Positions 41,523 to 50,344 of a stretch of 64,000 bases of DNA are shown here, one piece after another. The DNA is from JAYPWI01 sp964629575 (GTDB taxonomy: Bacteria; Actinomycetota; Acidimicrobiia; Acidimicrobiales; Poriferisodalaceae), in assembly GCA_964629575.1 (NCBI GenBank), contig CAZVUM010000001.1, positions 124,001-188,000 of the forward strand, written 5' to 3'. Numbering within the stretch: position 1 is the first letter of the stretch; each line of letters opens with the position of its first letter. A program made the translations under genes and the position numbers. Below the pieces are notes generated by a model that made no database searches, was not told the DNA's origin, and saw only the letters and a program-made list of their open reading frames with translations.

Positions 41523-42430
41523 TGGCCGACGCCAATCGTCCCCCGGCCTCTGGGGGTTCGAAGTCCCCGGGCTCGGGTGGCGACTACGTGCCCGAAGACG
41601 TGCGGATCCGGCCGGCTGCGACTGTGCTGATCCTCGACGAACGGCCCGACCTGCAGGTGCTCATGCTCAAACGCAACGCCCGCTCGGTGTTCGTGGGCGA
41701 CATGTGGGTCTTCCCCGGCGGTGCCGTGGACCCCGAGGACGCCTCCCCCGAGGCGGATGCGCTCGTCGACGGGCTGACCGATGGCGAGGCCTCCGCAATT
41801 CTCGGACTCGAATCGGGTGGGATCGCATTCTGGGTCGCGGCGCTCCGCGAAACGTTCGAAGAGGCGGGCATTCTGCTGGCCCGCACCTCCGGCTCGACAA
41901 CGCTGGTCGATCTGTCGGCACCGGATGTCGAACGTCGGTTCTCACAGCACCGTGACGGGGTGAACGCCGGCTCGCTCGACTTCGTCGACACCGTGGCGGC
42001 AGAGGGACTGCATCTCGATGGCCGCGATGTGCACTATGTGTCCCAGTGGGTCACGCCGCTCGGCCCACCGCGACGCTACGACGCCCGATTCTTCGTCACC
42101 GCAATGCCGTCTGGGCAGATCCCCCTCCACGACAACGACGAGGCCGTCCAGCATGAGTGGATACGCCCCGCCGAGGCCATCGCCGCCAACGAGACCGACG
42201 AGATGGTGATGATGACGCCGACGATCTCGATGCTGCACCGCCTGACGCGCTTCGAGTCGGTCGCTGAGGCCATGGCCAGTGCGGCGCAAGCAACGGCCAC
42301 CGACGACGAGTGGATCCGGGTCCGCTACGGGGTCGAGGGTCCACATCGGATCGCGTGGCCTGACGACCACGACTACGACGCCGCCGACCCGCGCGTCGAG
42401 AACGGCGTGGTGCGCTGGCCCGTGGGCTGA
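41522..42430 (+). CDS. Nudix hydrolase (NUDT7/NUDT19-like, split Nudix box)
   Basis: A 302-residue protein whose ATG overlaps the selenoprotein stop as TGATG. VFPGGAVDPEDAS starts the Nudix box, but its second half, ALRETFEEAGILLA, comes only after a long insertion (about 40 residues), as in peroxisomal NUDT7/NUDT19-type CoA diphosphatases. The REXXEE core is kept as RETFEEAG. The C-terminal domain has HYVSQWVTPLGPPRRYDARFFVT and EWIRPAEAIA. A CoA or acyl-CoA pyrophosphatase role is likely by family. Coupling to the selenoprotein suggests a shared function or simply shared expression. Confidence 0.87.
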   Translation: MADANRPPASGGSKSPGSGGDYVPEDVRIRPAATVLILDERPDLQVLMLKRNARSVFVGDMWVFPGGAVDPEDASPEADALVDGLTDGEASAILGLESGGIAFWVAALRETFEEAGILLARTSGSTTLVDLSAPDVERRFSQHRDGVNAGSLDFVDTVAAEGLHLDGRDVHYVSQWVTPLGPPRRYDARFFVTAMPSGQIPLHDNDEAVQHEWIRPAEAIAANETDEMVMMTPTISMLHRLTRFESVAEAMASAAQATATDDEWIRVRYGVEGPHRIAWPDDHDYDAADPRVENGVVRWPVG

Positions 42431-42490
42431 CCACGGCGGAAAAGTCTTCGGGGGCCTCATCGCGGCGCGGTGTTCTGCCGATGGACACCC

Positions 42491-45400
42491 ATGGGAACCG
42501 TCGCCGGTCCCACACAGACCGGGTTGGAGAGGGACGGCCAGAGCGAGAGCTGGATCGGGCGTCCAGGTCTTGCGCTGCTCGTGCGCGGGGCCATCCTCGG
42601 CGCGCCCCTGTGCGCGGCGTTCGCGACCACTCTGGCCCTCGCTTCGCTGGCGCCCGCCGATCGGATCGGGGTGAATCGGTGGGTGTGGTTGGCCGGCGTG
42701 ATCACCGTTTCGACGTTGGTCCTGCGAGGCGTGGATCGCATCGTGAGTCGTTTCGCTCCGTTGGCCACACTTCTCAAGCTGTCGCTCGCCTTTCCCGCCG
42801 AAGCCCCCCGGCGATACCGCATCGCTCTGCGATCGTTCAGCACGCGATCGGTGCAGCGGCGCCTCGACGACATCCGGCGAACCGGGCGAGCGATCGACGA
42901 GCGCGATTTCCGCAGCGCGCAGATGCTCGAGCTGATCACGCTGCTGGGCGAGCACGATCGGATGACACGGGGGCACTCTGAGCGTGTCCGGGCCTATGCC
43001 GCCCTCATCGGGGAGGAGCTCGAGCTCTCCGCTGAACAGATGGAGAAGCTCAACTGGGCGGCGCTGCTCCACGACCTCGGCAAACTCCGCGTGCCTCCCG
43101 AGATCCTCAACAAGGACGGGCGTCCGAGCGAGGAGGAGTGGCGCATCCTGCAGGGACATCCGATGGCCGGCCTGCCGTTGAGTGAGCCGCTTGCGGGGTG
43201 GCTGGGGGAGTGGCGGGGCGCGATGAGTGCTCACCACGAGCGTTGGGACGGGGGCGGCTACCCAAAGGGGTTGGCCGGCGATGCGATTCCGTTCGCAGGA
43301 CGCATCGTCGCGATTGCGGACGCGTACGACGTGATGACGTCGACGCGTTCGTACAAGGCTCCGTACCCCGCGGCCGTCGCCCGGGCGGAGATCGCGGATC
43401 ACGCAGCGCGCCAGTTCGACCCCCACATCGCCCGCGCGTTTCTCGCCGTGCCGGTCGGAAAGCTCCGCCGTATCGCCGGTCCACTGTCATGGCTTGGATC
43501 GCTGCCGGGCCTGCGCGCGGTGTCGGCAGCCGATGCGACGAGCCATGCGGTCATGTCTGTCGCCGGCTCCGCGGTCGCTGCTCTCACCGCGGTGGTCGCC
43601 GCCGTCGCCATCGACTCGCCGCCCACCTCGGCTGCGACCGACACCGATCCCCGCATCGAGCTGGCCATCGACGTCGCTCCGACCGCTCCGGGAGTGAGCG
43701 ACGACCTGGACGGTGGCCCCCTCGAGGGGTCCACTGACGCGGATGTTCCCGCCGGCTTGCCCGCTGCGATCGGCGAGGAGAGCAACGCCGAACGAGTGGT
43801 TGCGATCGATGACCTGATCGCTGTCACCGAAGGAGGGACCGCGCGCTTCGACGTGCTGGCGAACGATCTCAACGCCGCCGGCGCCACGGGCCTGTCCGTG
43901 CGCATTGCCGAGCCGCCGACGGAAGGGGTCGCCGAGGTCGAATCCGATGGTGTGATCTCCTACGCCCACGACGGTGGGGACGCGCCGTACGACTCGTTCA
44001 CCTATGTCGTCATCGACGCCGAGGGTCGCGAGACGATCGGCGGTGTCCGCCTCTCCATCGAAGGAGTCAACGATCCGCCCGTCGCAGCGGCGGACGTGGG
44101 CTCGGTTGCCCGCGGCTCGATCGTCACCTTGGACGTCGTGGCCAACGATGTCGACCCCGACGCGACGTCCCTCCACATCGTCGCCGTCAGCGGCGCCGCA
44201 CACGGCGAGGCCTTCGCCAACGAAGACGGCACGGTCAGCTATCTCCACGGAGGGGACGAGGCGACGACCGACACCTTCTCCTACACGGTGGCCGATCCCG
44301 AGGGCGCAACCTCGGACGCGCTGGTGACCATCAGCATCTTCGTTCCCAACGATCCTCCGGTTGCCGTGGACGACGTCGCGCTGGTGACCGAGGGCGGCGA
44401 TTCGTTCGTCGAGGTACTCGACAACGACAGCGATCCCGATCCCGGCGACGTGCTCGCCCTGGTGAGTGCCTCCGGCGCCACGAACGGTTCGGTGTCGGTC
44501 AACGAGGACGGCCAGGTCGTCTACGAACACGACGGCAGCGAGACCACGTCGGATGAGGTCACGTACGTGATCGAGGACGAACAGGGCGAGCGGGCTTCGG
44601 CTGTCGTCCGATACACCGTTCAACCGCAGAACGACCCGCCGGTCGCCGCTGCCGATGCTCTGGCGGTCGGAGAGGGCAGCGCGGGGGTTGTCGCTGTGCT
44701 CGCCAACGACGTCGATCCCGATGCCGGGGCGTCGCTCACCGTTCTGAGCGTGAGCTCGCCGACCAACGGTTCGGTGTCCCTGGCGGCCGACTTCTCGGTG
44801 ACCTACACGCACGACGGCTCCGAAACGACGAGCGACAGCTTCACCTACGTGGTGGTCGACGAGGTGGGCGCCACGTCGATCGGCACGGTCGGGGTCACGG
44901 TGACGTCGGTGAACGACCTACCCGTCGCAGTCGCGGACGCGAGCACGGTGGCGGCCGGAAACGTCGCGTGGATCGATCCTGTCGACCTCGTCTCCAACGA
45001 TTTCGACGCGGAGGACGGTGTCGGCTTCGGCGCGGTGACCGTGACGCTCGACCCGACGCCGCCAGTACGGGGGACGGCGACGCAGGTCGGCGGCGCGGGA
45101 GGGCTGATTCAGTACACGCCAGGAGCCGGGACCGCAGCGACGGAGACCCTCGGCTACTCCGTGTGCGATTCCGGCGGAGCGTGCGTCGCCGGCTCGATCG
45201 TTGTGACGATCACGGGCGGGTCGACCGTGCTGATCTCGGAGTACTCAGGTGGCTCCTCGTACAGCGGGGGAGACTTCGTCGAGCTCTACAACGCGGGCAC
45301 GGGGCCGGTCGATGTCAGCGGGTGGGAGCTCCACCTGACCGACGAGGCCAGCGCGTCGATTCTCACGATCCCGGCAGCGACCGTCCTGCCTGCCGGCGGG

Positions 45401-46243
45401 TTCTACCTCTTCGCCACCGACGGCCCGTTGACCGCCACTCGCGATCAGGCGATCGGCTTTCCGCTCGGCGAGTCGCTCGGCGTCGGGCTGGCGCAACTCG
45501 GTACCTACATCGACGTGGTGGGCAACCGCGCCCGGCTCGCCGGGACACCGGTGCCCGCGGCGCTGATCCAGGAAGGCGTGGGGGTCGCGCCACTGTCGCC
45601 GATTGGCGGTTTCGACCTGTCGTATACCCGTGCTCTCCCGGATTCGATCGGAGCCTGCAGCGACACCGACGACAACGCCGCGGACTTCATTCGAACGTGG
45701 GGAACCGACGTCACGCCGACGGGATCGGCGGGCGCGCCGGTCACCTGCGGCCCGCAGACCTCATCCACGTTCGTCTCCGGGGTCGTGATCAAAGAGCTGC
45801 GGACCGACGGCGAGGCGGGGGACTCCGACGAGTACGTGGTTCTGTTCAACCCCACGATCGGCACGCAGGACCTGACCGGAATGACCCTGCGCCGTGATGG
45901 CGCTGTGATCACAACACTCCCCGCGGTGACCCTGGCGCCTGGCCAGCACTTCCTCGTCGCGGGTGCTCAATATGGAGGCGCGTCCGACGCGCTGTACGAC
46001 CCGGGGGAGCACCTCTTCATCACCAACGTTGTGCAGCTGCGTGATGCTTCCGGGTTCGTCGTCGTCGATGAGGTCATCCTCGATCTCAACCCGCCGGGAC
46101 TCCCACATCTGGGCCAGGGGCTGCCCGACGTCTACGCCCGTCGTGCGTCGGGATGTCAGGACAACGACGCCAGCTCGGACTTCTCCTTCAGCGGTGTCCC
46201 AGCGCCGCGCACGTTCGGTGATCCGCTGAGGCCCTGCCCCTGA
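42491..46243 (+). CDS. Membrane HD-GYP phosphodiesterase fused to extracellular cadherin-like repeats and lamin-tail domains
   Basis: A 1250-residue protein (ATG 42491; a GTG at 42470 is possible). Two helices lie near residues 25-85. A cytoplasmic HD-GYP domain follows: RGHSERVRAYA, HDLGKLRVP near 193 and HHERWDGGGYP near 247, all metal-site motifs present, so cyclic-di-GMP hydrolysis is predicted. A third helix (AVAALTAVVAAVAI, near 360-375) leads outside. Residues about 435-900 hold five to six Big_9/cadherin-like repeats (NDVDPDA, DSFTYVVVD patterns). Residues about 910-1050 and 1095-1215 are two lamin-tail domains (LISEYSGG, GDFVELYNAGTG; GDSDEYVVLFNP). It could couple surface adhesion to c-di-GMP turnover (inference). 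Confidence 0.85.
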   Translation: MGTVAGPTQTGLERDGQSESWIGRPGLALLVRGAILGAPLCAAFATTLALASLAPADRIGVNRWVWLAGVITVSTLVLRGVDRIVSRFAPLATLLKLSLAFPAEAPRRYRIALRSFSTRSVQRRLDDIRRTGRAIDERDFRSAQMLELITLLGEHDRMTRGHSERVRAYAALIGEELELSAEQMEKLNWAALLHDLGKLRVPPEILNKDGRPSEEEWRILQGHPMAGLPLSEPLAGWLGEWRGAMSAHHERWDGGGYPKGLAGDAIPFAGRIVAIADAYDVMTSTRSYKAPYPAAVARAEIADHAARQFDPHIARAFLAVPVGKLRRIAGPLSWLGSLPGLRAVSAADATSHAVMSVAGSAVAALTAVVAAVAIDSPPTSAATDTDPRIELAIDVAPTAPGVSDDLDGGPLEGSTDADVPAGLPAAIGEESNAERVVAIDDLIAVTEGGTARFDVLANDLNAAGATGLSVRIAEPPTEGVAEVESDGVISYAHDGGDAPYDSFTYVVIDAEGRETIGGVRLSIEGVNDPPVAAADVGSVARGSIVTLDVVANDVDPDATSLHIVAVSGAAHGEAFANEDGTVSYLHGGDEATTDTFSYTVADPEGATSDALVTISIFVPNDPPVAVDDVALVTEGGDSFVEVLDNDSDPDPGDVLALVSASGATNGSVSVNEDGQVVYEHDGSETTSDEVTYVIEDEQGERASAVVRYTVQPQNDPPVAAADALAVGEGSAGVVAVLANDVDPDAGASLTVLSVSSPTNGSVSLAADFSVTYTHDGSETTSDSFTYVVVDEVGATSIGTVGVTVTSVNDLPVAVADASTVAAGNVAWIDPVDLVSNDFDAEDGVGFGAVTVTLDPTPPVRGTATQVGGAGGLIQYTPGAGTAATETLGYSVCDSGGACVAGSIVVTITGGSTVLISEYSGGSSYSGGDFVELYNAGTGPVDVSGWELHLTDEASASILTIPAATVLPAGGFYLFATDGPLTATRDQAIGFPLGESLGVGLAQLGTYIDVVGNRARLAGTPVPAALIQEGVGVAPLSPIGGFDLSYTRALPDSIGACSDTDDNAADFIRTWGTDVTPTGSAGAPVTCGPQTSSTFVSGVVIKELRTDGEAGDSDEYVVLFNPTIGTQDLTGMTLRRDGAVITTLPAVTLAPGQHFLVAGAQYGGASDALYDPGEHLFITNVVQLRDASGFVVVDEVILDLNPPGLPHLGQGLPDVYARRASGCQDNDASSDFSFSGVPAPRTFGDPLRPCP

Positions 46244-46313
46244 CGCGCTCAAGTTGCGGCGGGCCATTCTGCTGGTGTCGGCGAGCCAACGGGGTGGCAT
46301 TATTCGGGCGACG

Positions 46314-46387
46314 GCCCCCGTGGCGCAACTGGATAGCGCAGCGGGCTTCTATCCCGACGGCTGCAGGTTCGAGTCCTGCCGGGGGCG
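46314..46387 (+). tRNA. tRNA-Arg (anticodon TCT)
   Basis: A 74-base cloverleaf: acceptor GCCCCCG with CGGGGGC, D arm GCGCAACTGGATAGCGC, anticodon loop CTTCTAT giving TCT, T arm GCAGG-TTCGAGT-CCTGC, discriminator G. One G-A mismatch lies at the outer end of the anticodon stem. CCA is not encoded. Confidence 0.93.
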
Positions 46388-46388
46388 C

Positions 46389-46679
46389 GTGCGAAAACGA
46401 GCGACGGGCAAGCCGTCTCAGCGGCGACTCGGGTTCAAGCTCGGCGACGCCTCGGTTGGTTCGCCACACGACTACGGAGAGGGCCTCCGGCGGATCAACC
46501 TCGACACCCCGCTGACGGCACATCTCGCAGGCGAGGCGCTCGACGCGGACGGGATCGACGTGCGGATCAACCTCGGCGGTGGCGGCATGCTCGGCCAGTT
46601 GGGTGCGCCCGCCCACATCGTCTACGCCGCCGAGGACGAACACGCGGTGCTCGAGGTCGTCGCGGATCTGCTCTCCTGA
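46389..46679 (+). CDS. Small DUF2007-like protein
   Basis: A 96-residue frame from the GTG at 46389, two bases after tRNA-Arg; the first 40 residues are basic and may not be translated. From TAHLAGEALDADGIDVRINLGGGGMLGQLGAPAHIVYAAEDEHAVLEVVADLLS the pattern fits DUF2007-type signal-transduction-like domains: a helix, a short strand, a glycine-rich loop, a strand and a final helix. No clear start codon exists closer to that domain, so the gene may be older and decayed at its 5' end, or overlap the tRNA. The function is unknown. Confidence 0.4.
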   Translation: MRKRATGKPSQRRLGFKLGDASVGSPHDYGEGLRRINLDTPLTAHLAGEALDADGIDVRINLGGGGMLGQLGAPAHIVYAAEDEHAVLEVVADLLS

Positions 46680-46720
46680 CCCGCGGATACATCTGATCGG
46701 GGCTGCGCGACTCTCGTTGG

Positions 46721-47527
46721 GTGCCGCTGACCGTGCCCGCTCACCAGCTTCCCGTCCTCGCTCTCAAACTCCATCGGCCGCAGTGGTGGGACGGCACAGC
46801 GCTGTTCATCGGTGCTGCGGCCCCCGACCTCGCATACCCGCTGCACAGGTGGATCGGCTCACAGAGTCACACGGCCCTGGGTGTGGTGGCCCTTGCGGTC
46901 CCACTGACGCTGGCGCTCACCGTTGCCCTCCGCTGGCGCATCGCTGGGTCGGTTGCCTGCCAGCTTCCAGATCTCGGCGTCTTGCGACTGAGGTCCTACG
47001 GAGCATTGACCCACACCGCATCGTGGCCCCGCTTTCGGATCACGCTGATGTCGGCGGTCGTCGGGGCCACGTCACACGTGCTGATCGACGGCTTCACCCA
47101 CCGGGGTCGATTCGGCGCCGCGTGGCTCGACCTCGACTCGGTCTCGTTCGATCTCGGTCCGGCCGGCGTCCGGTCCCTACCGGGCCTACTCCAGTACGCA
47201 GGGCACAGCGCGGGGAGCTTGCTCTCGCTCGCGCTCCTCGCCGTGGTCGGTCGCCGAGGGTTGCTCGAGCAGTGGTGCGGGTCCGAGGCGGTGGCGTTGG
47301 CCAGATCGCAGCGGCCTACACGGACCCAACGGCTGGGTTTCTGGGCCATCGTGGCGATCCCGGTGCTGGCCGTCAGCGCGTGGTCCGCCGCCGCTGGAGC
47401 CGTGATGATCTTCGAGCTCATCGACGCGTTGCTCGTTGGTCTGGTCGTCGCCGGATCGATCGTGGTCGCTCGACCGCACGCGAGCGACGGAATGGAACCC
47501 GACCGGAGTAGGTTTCAGGGCTCGTGA
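46721..47527 (+). CDS. DUF4184-family integral membrane protein
   Basis: A 268-residue protein from the GTG at 46721. PLTVPAHQLPVLALKLHRP and DGTALFIGAAAPDLAYPLHRWIG are the characteristic opening of DUF4184, related to membrane metal-dependent hydrolase-like families, with histidines in SQSHTALG and TSHVLIDGFTHRG. Five to six membrane helices are predicted. The function is not known. Its stop overlaps the GTG of folE as GTGA, so both are on one transcript. Confidence 0.8.
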   Translation: MPLTVPAHQLPVLALKLHRPQWWDGTALFIGAAAPDLAYPLHRWIGSQSHTALGVVALAVPLTLALTVALRWRIAGSVACQLPDLGVLRLRSYGALTHTASWPRFRITLMSAVVGATSHVLIDGFTHRGRFGAAWLDLDSVSFDLGPAGVRSLPGLLQYAGHSAGSLLSLALLAVVGRRGLLEQWCGSEAVALARSQRPTRTQRLGFWAIVAIPVLAVSAWSAAAGAVMIFELIDALLVGLVVAGSIVVARPHASDGMEPDRSRFQGS

Positions 47528-48150
47528 CCGACAGCAACGTCCAGAACGGCGTCAAGGGCGCCAACGGAGCGATCACCGACTCCGAGGTCGATCTCGCCCG
47601 CATCGAAGCCGCTGTGCGGGAGATCCTCGCGGCGATCGGGGAGGACCCCGGTCGTGACGGGCTTCTCAAGACGCCCAGCCGCGTCGCCAAGATGTACGCA
47701 GAGGTCTTCTCCGGCTTGCGCGAGGACCCGGTTCATCATCTCGAGGTGCAGTTCGAGGCCGACCACGACGAGATGGTCATGGTGCGCGACATTCCGTTCT
47801 ATTCGATGTGCGAGCACCACCTGCTGCCCTTCGTCGGCAAGGCGCACGTGGCCTACGTGCCTGGCGAGTCCGGAAAGATCACGGGCCTGTCGAAGTTGGC
47901 TCGTCTGGTGGAGGCCTACGCCCGCCGACCCCAGGTCCAGGAGCGGTTGACGAGCCAGGTCGCCGACAAGCTCGTGGATGTTCTCGAACCGCGAGGCGCC
48001 CTGGTCGTCATCGAAGCCGAGCACCAGTGCATGTCGATGCGAGGCGTGCAGAAGCCCGGCACGCTCACCATCACCTCGGCTGTTCGAGGTCTGTTCCTCT
48101 CCGAAGCCACCCGGTCCGAGGCCATGCAGCTCATCGCCATCGGCCGCTAA
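47524..48150 (+). CDS. folE: GTP cyclohydrolase I
   Basis: A 208-residue enzyme from the GTG at 47524. All landmarks are present: EDPGRDGLLKTPSRVAKMY, the zinc cysteine and histidines in FYSMCEHHLLPFVGKAHVAY, SGKITGLSKLARLVEAYARRPQVQERLT, and the second zinc cysteine in EAEHQCMSMRGVQKPG. It converts GTP to dihydroneopterin triphosphate, the first step of folate biosynthesis; folate is also the methyl acceptor needed by the DmdA-like enzyme of this window. The N-terminal 25 residues are less conserved. No other folate gene is adjacent. Confidence 0.95.
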   Translation: MTDSNVQNGVKGANGAITDSEVDLARIEAAVREILAAIGEDPGRDGLLKTPSRVAKMYAEVFSGLREDPVHHLEVQFEADHDEMVMVRDIPFYSMCEHHLLPFVGKAHVAYVPGESGKITGLSKLARLVEAYARRPQVQERLTSQVADKLVDVLEPRGALVVIEAEHQCMSMRGVQKPGTLTITSAVRGLFLSEATRSEAMQLIAIGR

Positions 48151-48221
48151 CCGCCGAGTGGCAGCGCGCCAGAAGTGGCGCGCTGGGACTCCGCGAGACG
48201 CCCGACACGAGTGCGCCGGGC

Positions 48222-48884
48222 TCAGATGGCGAGGGGCGACTCGCCGCGCAGGAACCGTTCGGCCATCACCATGAGGGTGATCCAGTAGTCCCGGCCAGGC
48301 ACCAGGTCCGCCACCGTCACCGTTGCACTGAACGCGCTCTGGTGAGGGTGGCCGGCCGAGGAGACCCCTGCGATGTCGAGTTCGCCGATCCGCCCAGCGA
48401 GGAATTCGAGAAGTGCGGCGATCGGAACATCGATGAGCGACGCGACCTCGTCCTCGGCGATGACGTAGCCGCTCAGGGGTCGATCGTCGCGGAGCAGATA
48501 CACCGAGGTCAGCTCGCGATTGAGCCGACCCTCGCCGCTGTCGTCGACCAACCTGCGTTCGCCGAGGAACGTGAGGTGGGCGGGATCGATGTCGACGCCC
48601 AGCTCCTCCTCCAACTCGCGCACGCCATCGGGTGGTGACTCGCCTGCGGCCAGGTGACCAGCGGCCGAGATGTCGAGGAGCCCAGGGAATGCGGCCTTTT
48701 GGAGGGAGCGGCGTTGCAGCACCGCCACGGGAACGCCGTCACGCTCGGCGACGATCTGGCAGTGGAAGACCCTGTGCCAGTCGCCGTCGAGGTGAACCGC
48801 GTCGCGCGGCTTGGTGCCGATGTGGCGACCGAGGTCGTCGACGATGTCGAGGACCTCCACGCCCGCTGCGCTGTCGGTGGCCAT
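48222..48884 (-). CDS. IDI-like Nudix hydrolase
   Basis: A 220-residue protein. The Nudix box reads GHLAAGESPPDGVRELEEELGVDI, with the R-E-L-x-E-E-L-G core intact. The opening EVLDIVDDLGRHIGTKPRDAVHLDGDWHRVFHCQIV resembles isopentenyl-diphosphate isomerase and the YfcD-like Nudix proteins. The true IDI active-site residues are not all evident, so a general diphosphate hydrolase is the safer call. The gene precedes no same-strand neighbour closely; 29 bases separate it from the LLM-enzyme gene upstream, so the two may be co-transcribed. Confidence 0.85.
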   Translation of the reverse strand: MATDSAAGVEVLDIVDDLGRHIGTKPRDAVHLDGDWHRVFHCQIVAERDGVPVAVLQRRSLQKAAFPGLLDISAAGHLAAGESPPDGVRELEEELGVDIDPAHLTFLGERRLVDDSGEGRLNRELTSVYLLRDDRPLSGYVIAEDEVASLIDVPIAALLEFLAGRIGELDIAGVSSAGHPHQSAFSATVTVADLVPGRDYWITLMVMAERFLRGESPLAI

Positions 48885-48913
48885 TCAGCCCCCGTCTCCG
48901 AGACCTCGAGGGG

Positions 48914-49756
48914 TCAGAGGAGCTCGGCGTATCCGTCGAGAATCGGAAGAACCGTGTCGGCGTCGGCCGGTGGGAGGCTCAGCACGACTCGGCTGACACC
49001 CGCTTCGGCCAGCGGCTCGAGGATCTCGGGCTTCGGGGGCGTGCCGAACTGGCCGTATTCGATCTCTTTGGGATCGCGGCCGATCTCGGCGCACGCCTTC
49101 TCGATCTCCTCGATCTTGTTGAGCATGTCGTAGCGGCCGGCGATCGGCATCCAGCCGTCACAGAACTCGACGATGTCGGCGATGGTCTTGGGGCCGGCTG
49201 CGCCGCCGAGGATGACGGGAGGCCCGCCGTCCTGGGCCGGCTTGGGCCACGACCAGCTGGAGGAGAAGTCGACGTGGTTGCCGTGGTACTCGGCCTCGTC
49301 GTTGTTCCAGATCTCCTTCATGGCGAGGATCCGCTCACGGAGAACAGCGCGACGCTCGGTGTACTTGACGCCGTGGTGGGCCAGCTCTTCTTTGTTCCAG
49401 CCGTAGCCGATGCCGAAGAGGAAGCGGCCATTGGAGATGGTGTCGAGGGACGCGATCTCCTTCGCGAGCCACAACGGGTCCCGCTGGGCGACGAGGGTGA
49501 TGCCGGTGCCGACCAGGATGTTCTCGGTCACAGCGGCGGCTGCGGCGAGCCCCACGAACTGGTCATGGCTGCGCCAGTACTCCTCGGGAAGCGGCGGTGC
49601 CCCCTCGCGGCCACCCCACGGGGTCACCCGGCTGGTGGGGATGTGGCTGTGCTCGGGAAACCACAGGGACTCGAAGCCCCGCTCTTCGGTGGCGCGCGCC
49701 AGCTCGATCGGCTGGATGGCCTTGTCGGTCGGGAACATCATCACGCCGAACTTCAT
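48914..49756 (-). CDS. F420-dependent LLM-class oxidoreductase
   Basis: A 280-residue luciferase-fold protein. MKFGVMMFPTD, the SLWFPEHSHIPT motif near residue 33, NILVGTGITLVAQRDPLWLAKEIASLD and RFLFGIGYGWNKEELAHHG are hallmarks of the actinobacterial F420-dependent group. The C-terminal half has KPAQDGGPPVILGGAAGPKTIADIVEFCDGWMPI. These enzymes oxidise or reduce small organic molecules with coenzyme F420. A [3Fe-4S] ferredoxin gene starts 120 bases away on the opposite strand. The substrate is unknown. Confidence 0.9.
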   Translation of the reverse strand: MKFGVMMFPTDKAIQPIELARATEERGFESLWFPEHSHIPTSRVTPWGGREGAPPLPEEYWRSHDQFVGLAAAAAVTENILVGTGITLVAQRDPLWLAKEIASLDTISNGRFLFGIGYGWNKEELAHHGVKYTERRAVLRERILAMKEIWNNDEAEYHGNHVDFSSSWSWPKPAQDGGPPVILGGAAGPKTIADIVEFCDGWMPIAGRYDMLNKIEEIEKACAEIGRDPKEIEYGQFGTPPKPEILEPLAEAGVSRVVLSLPPADADTVLPILDGYAELL

Positions 49757-49876
49757 GTCTCCCCCAAAGGATCTGGTGGCGGTGGTCGTCGCCGAGGCTA
49801 CCGCCTGGGGCGGTGTTGCTGTCCGGCCCGCGCTGGATGGAACAATGGGGCCGAATCGAGTCCACGGGAGTCAGCA

Positions 49877-50068
49877 GTGCAGATCAGCCTCGAAGTCGAC
49901 AAGTGCATCGGCAGCGGTTCGTGCGAGATGTTGGCCCCCGAGGTCTTCGAGGTCGGCGACGATGGGCTGGCGAAGCTGCTCGACGCCTCGCCTGGCTCCG
50001 ACATGGAGTCCAAGGTCCGCGCTGCCGAAGAGAGCTGCCCCACCCAGGCGATCTCGGTCGAGTACTGA
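49877..50068 (+). CDS. Small [3Fe-4S]/[4Fe-4S] ferredoxin
   Basis: A 63-residue ferredoxin from the GTG at 49877. The cluster ligands are in DKCIGSGSCEMLAPEVF (two cysteines, with serine or glycine where a fourth ligand would sit) and ESCPTQAI near the C-terminus, so three cysteines favour a [3Fe-4S] cluster. Such ferredoxins typically serve cytochrome P450s or other oxygenases in actinobacteria; none is in this window. The end of the gene is followed by a partial duplicate of its last codons (see the repeat at 50030-50130). Confidence 0.88.
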   Translation: MQISLEVDKCIGSGSCEMLAPEVFEVGDDGLAKLLDASPGSDMESKVRAAEESCPTQAISVEY

Positions 50069-50130
50069 GCGCAGGTTGACAGAGAGCTGCCCCACCCAGG
50101 CGATCCCGCGGGCCGGCGCAGTCGAGTACT
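50030..50130. repeat. Direct duplication of the ferredoxin 3' end
   Basis: Twenty-four bases at 50030-50053, covering codons for ESCPTQAI, are repeated without mismatch at 50082-50105; a second shared segment GTCGAGTACT occurs at 50057-50066 and 50121-50130, each leading to a stop codon. The second copy would encode ESCPTQAI-PRAGAVEY. This is a partial tandem copy of the gene end. Confidence 0.85.
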
Positions 50131-50162
50131 AGCAATTCTTCTCGGTACGCTGCTCTGCGATC

Positions 50163-50236
50163 CGGGAAGTGGCGCAGCTTGGTAGCGCACCTGCTTTGGG
50201 AGCAGGGGGTCGCAGGTTCAAATCCTGTCTTCCCGA
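50163..50236 (+). tRNA. tRNA-Pro (anticodon TGG)
   Basis: A 74-base cloverleaf: acceptor CGGGAAG with CTTCCCG, D arm GCGCAGCTTGGTAGCGC, anticodon stem CCTGC/GCAGG with loop TTTGGGA giving TGG, T arm GCAGG-TTCAAAT-CCTGT. The discriminator is A and CCA is not encoded. Confidence 0.95.
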
Positions 50237-50344
50237 CAACGTCATGGCGCTTTTGGGTCCGTGGGGGACGCGCTGGCACGGGTGTGGGCGCCCCAAAACG
50301 GAGAGGGCGCGCTGCCGATGACCCGGAAGGGGAGATGAGGGGTG

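Noticed and set aside
46188..46643. Minus-strand 151-codon frame across tRNA-Arg
   Set aside because: It runs through the tRNA and has no family-like sequence; the plus-strand DUF2007-like reading fits better.
38610..50236. A tRNA-Sec gene among the tRNAs
   Set aside because: The four tRNAs are Lys, His, Arg and Pro with standard 74-75 base cloverleaves; none has a TCA anticodon or the long acceptor/variable arms of tRNA-Sec.
50251..50298. TTTTGGG/CCCAAAA inverted repeat after tRNA-Pro
   Set aside because: Only seven pairs around a long loop of about 34 bases; too weak to call a terminator or an attachment site.
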